Assembly: GCA_003336485.1 (NCBI GenBank)
Contig: QENH01000191.1
Coordinates: 1-47,535 of the forward strand
Length of the DNA: 47,535 nucleotides
Direction: 5' to 3'
Source: Candidatus Methanophagales archaeon
GTDB lineage: Archaea; Halobacteriota; Syntropharchaeia; Alkanophagales; Methanospirareceae
Of the stretch, positions 41,333-47,535 are shown in pieces (within the stretch, counting starts at the first letter, position 1; every line of letters begins with the position of its first letter). The notes under the pieces are model-generated. The model was not told where the DNA came from and ran no database searches. It saw only the letters and a list, made by a program, of their open reading frames with translations. Made by a program: the position numbers and the translations under genes.

Positions 41333-41590
41333 TCACGGTTCGCCCTCTTGCTCTTCCAATTTACTTCGAGCAAGTTCTCGATTGCTATAAGCATAAGCAT
41401 GATTTGGATCTAGTTCTATTACTTTGTCGAAACATTCTATTGCTTTTTCGTATTCACCAGATATCGCAAAACCAATACATTTATTATTCCACTCTTCCGC
41501 TGTTTCCGCACTAACCACCTGTGCAAAAAAGCAAAATCCAATCAACACTACCATAACTATTAGAACTGCGTTGGTTTTCATTTTCGTCAT
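41333..41590 (-). CDS. Small exported TPR protein
   Basis: The 85-residue protein has a signal helix (NAVLIVMVVLIGFCFFAQVVSA, about 7-28) and one complete TPR unit: AEEWNNKCIGFAISGEYEKA (about 31-50) and IECFDKVIELDPNHAYAYSN (about 51-70), plus the start of a second. AGGAGG and a TTTTATACC promoter box precede it. A single TPR is short for this family, so it may be a truncated copy, although promoter and ribosome site look intact. ATG 41578 is an alternative start. Confidence 0.65.
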   Translation of the reverse strand: MTKMKTNAVLIVMVVLIGFCFFAQVVSAETAEEWNNKCIGFAISGEYEKAIECFDKVIELDPNHAYAYSNRELARSKLEEQEGEP

Positions 41591-41721
41591 TTCTATATTT
41601 AATTGTTCCTCCTAGGGGTATAAAAGGGTTTCTATTATTTTCACATGAAGTATTTTTTATTGACCTTGGATAAATAAGCATAATAAAACGAACCCGGTAT
41701 ATATTTAGTATTTGGATAAGA

Positions 41722-42473
41722 ATGACCAAAAACAAAAGGCTATTATTAGGTATCGCTTTTATGCTTCTCTTTACAGCCATAGCATTAGCAACCGTATCCG
41801 CCACCTCAGACGTAATATTATACGCCTTCGATTCAGAACCCCGCGGGACGCGATAACGTCAACGAATGAGTCGCTATTCACAACCCCACCAACAAAAGCG
41901 TGGACATCGGGAACTAGACTTTAGAAACCACTAATGGCTCAACAGTAAGTGTATGGATAGCCGAAGGCACTACCCTCTATCAGGGAGCCAATAATACTAT
42001 TAGCCCTTCATATCGCTGGATTGACAATAACAACGAATCATTAATCCTGCGAGAGGCAGTTGGCGAAGAAGTAGATAGAACCCCTGTGCTAAGCGATACT
42101 GAGAACGATAACAGATATTGGATGCGTAATAACTCTGAGTGGACTTTTGGCGTTACAAAATTGGAGAAGGGAAAGCTATGGTGCGGATACGTCAAGAACG
42201 TAGTTGATGGCGATACGGTTGACGTCCGTTTCAACATTTACGGTATCCAGTGGGTAAGATTAGTGGGGCTTGATACGCCAGAGCTAGGCGAAGAAGGATA
42301 TGAAGAAGCGAAGGAGTTTCTGAATTCCGCCTTCTGAGTTCGACTCTCGTGAGTGGGTGGCGGATTATACGCATTCACCTACGCAAACGCTCGACTTTGA
42401 ATTTATATTCGCTATTATTGGTGTGGTGGCAGTGGTATGTTTAATTAGACAAAGGGGATATGGTAAGGGATAG
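41722..42473 (+). pseudogene. Broken lamin-tail-domain plus nuclease (SNase) surface protein
   Basis: A signal peptide (LLLGIAFMLLFTAIALATVSA) leads into DVILYAFDSEP. A frame change follows, then pieces typical of a lamin-tail domain: NEWVAIHNPTNKSVDIGN, TNGSTVSVWIAEGTTLY and NDNRYWMRNNSEWTFG. The N-terminal half of an SNase domain comes next, GYVKNVVDGDTVDVRF ... VRLVGLDTPE, and stops at AKEFLNSAF. The missing nuclease half is followed by a PGF-like anchor, FEFIFAIIGVVAVVCLIRQR, ending at 42473. At least three frame or deletion events are needed. An anchored extracellular nuclease was probably the ancestor. Confidence 0.7.
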
Positions 42474-42855
42474 TACCATGTTCAAAGCTGTTTCGTATCC
42501 AAGAACTAGCATCGGTATTGATCGCGATGGTTATAGTGGTTGTGGTGGCTTGGAAAAGAGTATTGAGAAGAGCGAAAAGCCGGTTTTCCAATTCTTGCTT
42601 TCTCTGAATGTGCTAGTCCCACCACTCCGGTAAATGAACTCAAGGTTATCCCTTTTGCGCAAGGTATAAACGCACTGTTTTGAGAATCAGTGTTTTTCGG
42701 TCATGGGTATCCTTAGAATTACTACTTTAAGTGGCGGTCCAACAATTACCCACGATTCAATAGATAATAGACATGTTGCAAATTTAATAGTTTAGGTGAT
42801 ATTATGTTGCTTCCGTCAGTCTTGTTCAACGGCACATCAGATGATAATTCCATAG

Positions 42856-43125
42856 CCCACATGACTCATGACATAAAGAATGGACAATATAGCGGTAGTT
42901 CTCGGGAACATTCAATATCCCGTCCAGCACGCCAGCCTCGACCGAAAAACATGTTCTTGAGAACTTATCCACGCCACTAAGAAGCTTTTGAATTATTCTA
43001 CCTGTATCTTACCGAGCGGCATTACCTTGCCCATAGTGTAAAAAAAAAAGCTGTTCGTTTATTTGAGACCCTATCCGCGATTATGTGCCTCCTGCTGCCC
43101 GCAAATAGATTCACAATTTCATGAT
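42856..43125 (-). pseudogene. Decayed fragment of an archaeal ATPase gene
   Basis: This sequence is a degenerate copy of part of the ATPase gene at 44682-45815, approximately 45011-45265. Shared strings include TAGTTCTCGG, CGAGCGGCATTACCTT, GATTATGTGCC and TGCTGCCCGCAAATAGAT. Many indels and stops break the frame. Bases 42474-42855 and 43126-43350 hold nothing else except an AT-rich promoter for the next gene and a 43182/43217 short direct repeat (AATGACT). Confidence 0.75.
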
Positions 43126-43350
43126 TCTTTACCCTACAACTCTTCTATATACGCCTTTATCCGCTGTGTTTCCATAGTAGCCTAATGACTAAGACAGTTT
43201 TATATAAATATGTCTCAATGACTGAGAAAAATTTTACCTGCCATCTTTGTCCCTCGCTTTTTACCGCAAATCAGAAATCCCAGACGTAATTCTTTAGCTA
43301 ACTACAAGATCATAGTTTTATTTACTTTTATCATGATATAGACAAGTATA

Positions 43351-44592
43351 ATGAGCGAAATAAAGAAGATAGGAATAATAACAAGTGGCGGCGATTGCGG
43401 CGGATTAAATGCAGTAATCAAAGGTGTCAGTTCAATGGCGAACTATTATGACCTGGAAAATGTAGTCATACCCAATGGCTATGCCGGGCTCTACAATCTA
43501 ATTGATTTTGAGGCAGAAGACCTAATCAGTTTAGATTATATGCGCGCTGGTTTGTTCCATTCGAATATAGCAGGCTCAGAAGCAGGGCATTCTCGTGTGA
43601 AAATATCCAAACTAAAAGATGCGCACAAATATGAGCGTATTAAGCAAGGATTAGATAAGCATGCTATAGATGCATTAGTAGTAAGTGGCGGAGACGACAC
43701 AGGCGCTGTTGCTCTGGACTTAGTAAATAAGGGCATTGCAATAAACCATGTCCCGAAGACAATGGATTTGGATCTCCAGTCATATAGCGTCGGCGGTGAC
43801 TCCACAATAAACGCCATCTCGAAAATGGCTGCAAATCTCAGAACCACTGCAAGAAGCCATAACCGGATAATGATACTAGAAGTATATGGCCGCTATACGG
43901 GCCATGCCGCATTCAGAGGCGGTATTGCAGCCGATGCAGACTGTATAATCATACCGGAAGTTGCCCCCGATTTCGATGTCATTTACGCAGATATGTTCGC
44001 TAATTATACCGCGCGAATATTATCGTCAGACGTAAAAGCCGGCAGTTACTTGATCGTCGTTTCTGAAGCGTTAAAAGGTAACAAGCCCGAAGATGAGGTT
44101 GACGAGCGCGGATTTTTAGTAGATAAGACAAGAGCAGCCGATGCATTTGGGCACTATCCGCTTGCGGGTTCCGGAAAGACAATAGAATCGGAACTGAAGA
44201 AACGAATGAAAGATGATGTAAAGATGAAAGAGTTCATGGAGCAGGTGCACATGTATGTTCCGGACCAATATGAGATCCCAGAAATCAGGATTATCCGACC
44301 AACACATCTGGTTCGGTGCGGTGATTCGTCCGGTTATGACGCTAATTTCGGTAAAGAATGCGGTGCTGGTGCAGTTATACTATTGCTGCAAAATGTTACC
44401 GGTGCTACTGTTACAGGCGTAACAAATGGCGTTATCGAATATATGGACATCGCAAAAGCGATAAAAGAGAATCCCGTTAATCTTGATCAGATCGCATTGC
44501 ACGAAGCGCTCGGGATTTGTTTCGGCCGCAAGAGCATAAAAACGAGTTTCGGGAAGAACGTGAAACTAGAAAAGATAAACAGGTATTTGTAG
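43351..44592 (+). CDS. pfp: Pyrophosphate-dependent 6-phosphofructokinase
   Basis: The 413-residue enzyme belongs to the PfkA family. GIITSGGDCGGLNAVIKG (about 8-25) binds the phosphate donor. VVSGGDDTGAVAL has Asp after GGD (PPi-type) and PKTMDLDL (about 135-142) has the Lys of PPi-dependent forms in place of ATP-type Gly. The catalytic Asp pair of T-x-D-x-D is kept, with Leu in place of the usual Asn. ILEVYGRYTGHAAF replaces the common MGR motif. PPi use is therefore expected; the reaction is reversible fructose 6-phosphate phosphorylation. Single gene with an AT-rich TATA region 30 bases before the ATG. Confidence 0.88.
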   Translation: MSEIKKIGIITSGGDCGGLNAVIKGVSSMANYYDLENVVIPNGYAGLYNLIDFEAEDLISLDYMRAGLFHSNIAGSEAGHSRVKISKLKDAHKYERIKQGLDKHAIDALVVSGGDDTGAVALDLVNKGIAINHVPKTMDLDLQSYSVGGDSTINAISKMAANLRTTARSHNRIMILEVYGRYTGHAAFRGGIAADADCIIIPEVAPDFDVIYADMFANYTARILSSDVKAGSYLIVVSEALKGNKPEDEVDERGFLVDKTRAADAFGHYPLAGSGKTIESELKKRMKDDVKMKEFMEQVHMYVPDQYEIPEIRIIRPTHLVRCGDSSGYDANFGKECGAGAVILLLQNVTGATVTGVTNGVIEYMDIAKAIKENPVNLDQIALHEALGICFGRKSIKTSFGKNVKLEKINRYL

Positions 44593-44681
44593 TCGAGGAA
44601 AAAAAATATTGACACGGATTAACGCTGATTAACGCAGAAAAAATCAAATCAGAGAAAAAGCACTCGTCCTTAATTATGTAT

Positions 44682-45815
44682 TCACATCATCTCCTTTCTG
44701 ATCCATGCATCGAAAAAAACATCTGCGATATAGTAGGTGCCAATCCCCTTTTCAATAATCTCTTTCTTCATTAGCAGATTAATAGAAGTCTGAACTGATG
44801 AAGCTGCACCCAGGTCATTATCGCGTATAAAATCCTTGGAGAATATATTCTCACCACCAGAAGCGGCAATTGCGACAAGTATTCGCTTCTGATGCCGGGG
44901 TAGAGTATTCCAGAGGGTAACATAAACTGCGGATTGACCGTAAAGTATTCTATTCATGACCGGAGTAATATCATCAGATGAGACCTTTCTATTGTCCTTA
45001 CAGTTATGCCATAACTCATGGCATAAAAATTGAACATTATACGGATAGTTCTCGGTAACATCCAAAATTTCGTCCAATACTCCTTCTGCGACCGAAAATC
45101 CTGTTCTTGTGAACTTACCCTCCAGGAAGATTTTAAATTCCTCGCGCGGTATTTTATCGAGCGGCATTACCTTACCCATATTGTAAAACGCTCTTTGTTT
45201 ATTGGTGACCATATCAGAGATTATGTGCCGTCTGCTGCCCGCAAATAGATAGCCCACTCGGTCATGATGCTGAAAACATGCTCGCATACCCTTCTCTATC
45301 GCTTCTCCATTCAAATTCGCTATTTCCTGAAATTCATCAAACACAACGATAAAATTCTTGTTCCTCTTCTTGGCTATTCGTTGTGGTGCCTCATAGACTT
45401 CGTCGAACAGTTTACCCGCACTTTTTTCCTTCACTTCATAATCTAGTTCTAACGAGGGGCTACCGTCTGAGTTGATAACCACTTTGGGATGGATATTAGG
45501 GAAGAACTCCCGGACGAATCGGTTAAATCGTTCAATTTTTGTTTCTACTGCTCTTAATACGACCTCGGTATACAGCTCCAGCAAACCTTTAAATGAAGAT
45601 ACTTTAAAAAGGTCTATGTATGCTGTATAGAACCCTTCCTTCTGTAATTTGTCAAGCGCATTCATGATTAAGGACGTTTTACCGTATCTCCTGGGTGAGA
45701 TAAGGAAAATAGTCTGACCTGCTTTCAGGTCCATTATGAGTTCTTGCAGCTCTAGTTCCCTATCTGCAAAATCTTCGCCCGTTACCACTTCCCCATACCT
45801 GAATGGGTTTGCCAT
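44682..45815 (-). CDS. Archaeal ATPase (Arch_ATPase/STAND-like)
   Basis: The start at 45815 (MANPFRYGEVVTGEDFADRE) follows the family; longer versions to 45836 or 45884 are possible. The 377-residue protein has Walker A SPRRYGKTSLI (about 35-45) and Walker B NFIVVFDEFQEIANLNGEAI (about 145-164). A GSRRHIISDM sensor and the family's YPYNVQFLCHELW also appear (about 268-280). A C-terminal winged helix follows (about 320-365). Copies of this family are common and multiply in archaeal genomes; a broken copy is at 42856. A TATA-like ATGTATATATACATAA palindrome is upstream. Function unknown. Confidence 0.85.
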   Translation of the reverse strand: MANPFRYGEVVTGEDFADRELELQELIMDLKAGQTIFLISPRRYGKTSLIMNALDKLQKEGFYTAYIDLFKVSSFKGLLELYTEVVLRAVETKIERFNRFVREFFPNIHPKVVINSDGSPSLELDYEVKEKSAGKLFDEVYEAPQRIAKKRNKNFIVVFDEFQEIANLNGEAIEKGMRACFQHHDRVGYLFAGSRRHIISDMVTNKQRAFYNMGKVMPLDKIPREEFKIFLEGKFTRTGFSVAEGVLDEILDVTENYPYNVQFLCHELWHNCKDNRKVSSDDITPVMNRILYGQSAVYVTLWNTLPRHQKRILVAIAASGGENIFSKDFIRDNDLGAASSVQTSINLLMKKEIIEKGIGTYYIADVFFDAWIRKEMM

Positions 45816-45908
45816 TTTTTGCTCTTTCATTTGCATCACAAAATTATGTATATATACATAACGCAGATATACATAAAAAGTCATTTACATTCGATTTGCA
45901 CCCTATAT

Positions 45909-45936
45909 TTTGCACTTTGCACTTTGCATTTTGCAT
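45909..45936 (+). repeat. Four tandem heptamers
   Basis: TTTGCAC TTTGCAC TTTGCAT TTTGCAT follow one another in the gap between the ATPase and sensor genes, only 7 bases from the stop of the latter. Confidence 0.8.
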
Positions 45937-45942
45937 TCCCTT

Positions 45943-47043
45943 TCACGTCTTCTCCCTCTTCTCCCTCTTCTCCCGAATATCCGCAGCCTCGGCCCTCAAC
46001 TTTTTGAAGTATTCGGTCTCGGTAATAGTAGAAACCGCTTTCTCTGTCTTCTCGCGGTCTACTTTAATCTCAAGCAGCTTTACTTTACGCTCCAAATTCT
46101 TTGAGTATTTCTCCAACCGCACAATCTCAAGTTCTCGTATCTTCGTCTCCTTCTCCACGAGTTCATTCACATACTTCTTCAGGTCAGAAGCCATTTTATT
46201 GAGCGAACGAGCAAGATCTTCGAGTTCGTCCCCCGTCTTCACATCGACCCTATGATCAAAGTCACCGCAACCAATGACTTTAGAGCCTTTTGAGAGTTCC
46301 TTGATTGGATTTGTTATCATCCGCGAAAGCAAAAAGGAACAGCTAGCGACAACTAAAATCATTGCGATTAAGATACAAATAAGGGTTTTCTGGGTGGTAT
46401 CTACTTTCTTAGTGATATATTCGCCGGTATCTTGTGTGGCCGCGACTAATTTGCTCTTCGTGGCTAGTGTTGGCGCAGTTATCTCATCAACCGGCATCAC
46501 AATACCCACGCTCCAAGTAGTACAATTAAGGGGTGCATATGCGATATATTTCTCGCCATCCTCAAATCGGCATTTCGCACTGCCCATATTGCCTGCGATC
46601 ATATCCTCTGCTATCGCTCTCAATTCGCTATTATCACTGCTGAGTAAATTCTCAGTTTCAAAAGATTCATCCCATTTCTTGTCGCCCACTGACAATCCCG
46701 GACGGGCGACGAAATTACCTTTGTCGTCAATCAAAAACGCATACCCTAATTTACCGATTTGTGCATTTATAATGTCATCATTCATTGCTTTTAGTGTTAC
46801 ATCTGCACCAACCACGCCTAAGAGTTCACCGCCCGGACCATAGACGGGCTTGGAACAGGTAACCATTAATTCATGTGTAGAAGCGCCAATGTATAGACCA
46901 CTCCACCCGATTTTGCCTGTTTCTACTGCGCTTTTGTACCACCCGCGCTTTCTTGGGTCATAAGAGGGATGATACCCCGTACCCCAGGGGTATCGCCGAT
47001 GTATACCTGATTCTGTCGCAATATAGATCAGGTCTATATTACT
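45943..47043 (-). pseudogene. 5'-truncated dCache-HAMP membrane sensor
   Basis: The frame is open from 47043 (a stop lies at 47044-47046) to 45943. It already encodes dCache sequence at its edge: DLIYIATESGIHRRYPWG, YDPRKRGWYKSAVETGKIGW. The first ATG comes only at 46866, in the middle of the domain. So the N-terminal membrane helix and half of the sensor are lost, or an unseen start is used. After the second dCache part (GVVGADVTL to WSVGIVMPVDEI) come a membrane helix (about 165-185 from ATG), a HAMP domain (RMITNPIKELSKGSKVIG) and a coiled coil to the end. No kinase or receptor output domain is present. Likely inactive. Confidence 0.65.
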
Positions 47044-47364
47044 TTATAATTTCAGATAGTTTCTTTTCATATCTAAAGACTTACCAACTCAAATTATTTG
47101 ATGGCTTTTAGTATGTTTCCAGAACTATTGGTCATCAATCCACCGATAAAAATTGTAAATCTGCTCAAAAAATCAATCGCCTGATTAAATCAGCATACAG
47201 AAAAAACAAATCGTGCAAAGTACTCAGTAAATTCCTTCAAGATGCTTAGTGAGATAGAGAAATGGCATCCAGAATATCCCTCTTCTCTCTCATCTTCTCA
47301 ACAAAGCTATTTATGCTTTCGATATGTTCATAATATTTTTCTTTTGTCTTTTTCACGTTAAACT

Positions 47365-47535
47365 CTAGCTCAAATCCATCATCTCTGCGATTTTTACTGG
47401 CTCTTTCAGTGCATCCCGTTTCGCTTTCTCCCGCTTCCCGCGCTCGGTCTTCGGCCGATATTCTTTTGGAGATGCCAAAATAACCTCAACGTATTCTTCC
47501 TCCGGGATCTCGCTCACCTGCTCTGCCACCTTCGT
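47365..47535 (-). CDS. C-terminal part of an unknown gene entering from the right
   Basis: The frame is open to the window edge and ends TAG at 47365-47367. The 56 residues are charged (PEEEYVEVILASPKEYRPKT, then KREKAKRDALKEPVKIAEMM). From about 47380 on, a different frame continues with similarly charged, coding-like sequence (KKTKEKYYEHIESINSFVEK) to a stop at 47246. The gene may thus be frameshifted near its end. I do not recognise the family. Bases 47044-47245 show no gene. Confidence 0.45.
   Translation of the reverse strand, partial: TKVAEQVSEIPEEEYVEVILASPKEYRPKTERGKREKAKRDALKEPVKIAEMMDLS

Noticed and set aside
45803-46843. Plus-strand frames across the sensor gene
   Set aside because: Antisense of dCache-HAMP sequence; Ser/Phe-rich shadow.

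Overview
This window reads as an archaeal chromosome. The housekeeping genes on the right are archaeal versions: CTP-dependent riboflavin kinase fused to a helix-turn-helix, GHMP-type pantoate kinase, DacZ-type diadenylate cyclase, Hef helicase/nuclease, a UPF0058 protein and PPi-dependent phosphofructokinase. Several genes have TATA boxes close to the start codon. A DUF3821-type surface protein, PGF-type C-terminal anchors and many decayed exported proteins point to a methanogen-related member of Halobacteriota, such as an ANME-1-like or other Methanomicrobia-like lineage. That placement is inference; no rRNA is present.

Layout. 1-1,213: the end of an AlbA-type regulator and a small zinc-finger gene. 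1,335-5,748: a 4.4 kb unit bounded by about 155-bp inverted repeats. It carries a tight run of seven co-directional genes, including an ArdC-like protein and a small protein resembling the C-terminal domain of archaeal/eukaryal primase large subunit. Nested palindromes lie near both ends. This looks like an integrated plasmid- or virus-like element. 5,749-6,857 is hairpin-rich non-coding DNA. 6,858-13,341: a branched-chain amino acid type ABC transporter (binding protein, two permeases, two ATPases). Two extra genes sit inside it: a two-TM protein and an EgtD-like histidine methyltransferase homologue. It is followed by remnants of an ilvE locus. 14,070-16,576: a three-gene operon of membrane-anchored proteins (winged helix, AAA ATPase, YdjM-like). 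17,469-19,120: a second two-TM protein whose stop overlaps the start of a pyruvoyl-dependent histidine decarboxylase homologue. It keeps the Ser-Ser self-cleavage site but has Gln where the catalytic Glu is expected. 19,530-20,040: probable group II intron RNA without a reverse transcriptase. 20,051-21,709: two related exported proteins.

22,024-24,003 is unusual. Three single-gene or two-gene units on the minus strand each end, about 30-50 bp after the stop codon, in the same type of hairpin. The arms differ in sequence but stay complementary. 24,192-25,809 is a DDE-type insertion sequence with three binding-site repeats at each end. 26,051-28,639 carries a ribbon-helix-helix gene, an unknown gene and a tyrosine recombinase next to tRNA-Thr(CGT), which marks a tRNA integration site.

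From 28,794 on the sequence is mostly stable chromosome: riboflavin synthesis, a rhomboid protease, pantoate kinase, diadenylate cyclase, Hef, DprA, an aspartate/glutamate racemase-family enzyme and PPi-phosphofructokinase. Decayed surface-protein genes lie between these (39.1-42.5 kb), together with a broken ATPase copy and a 5'-truncated dCache-HAMP sensor at the right edge.

The strongest candidates for something new are: the pair of two-TM-protein plus histidine-enzyme modules (8.0-10.0 kb and 17.5-19.1 kb), the inverted-repeat-bounded element (1.3-5.7 kb), and the hairpin-punctuated gene series (22.0-24.0 kb).
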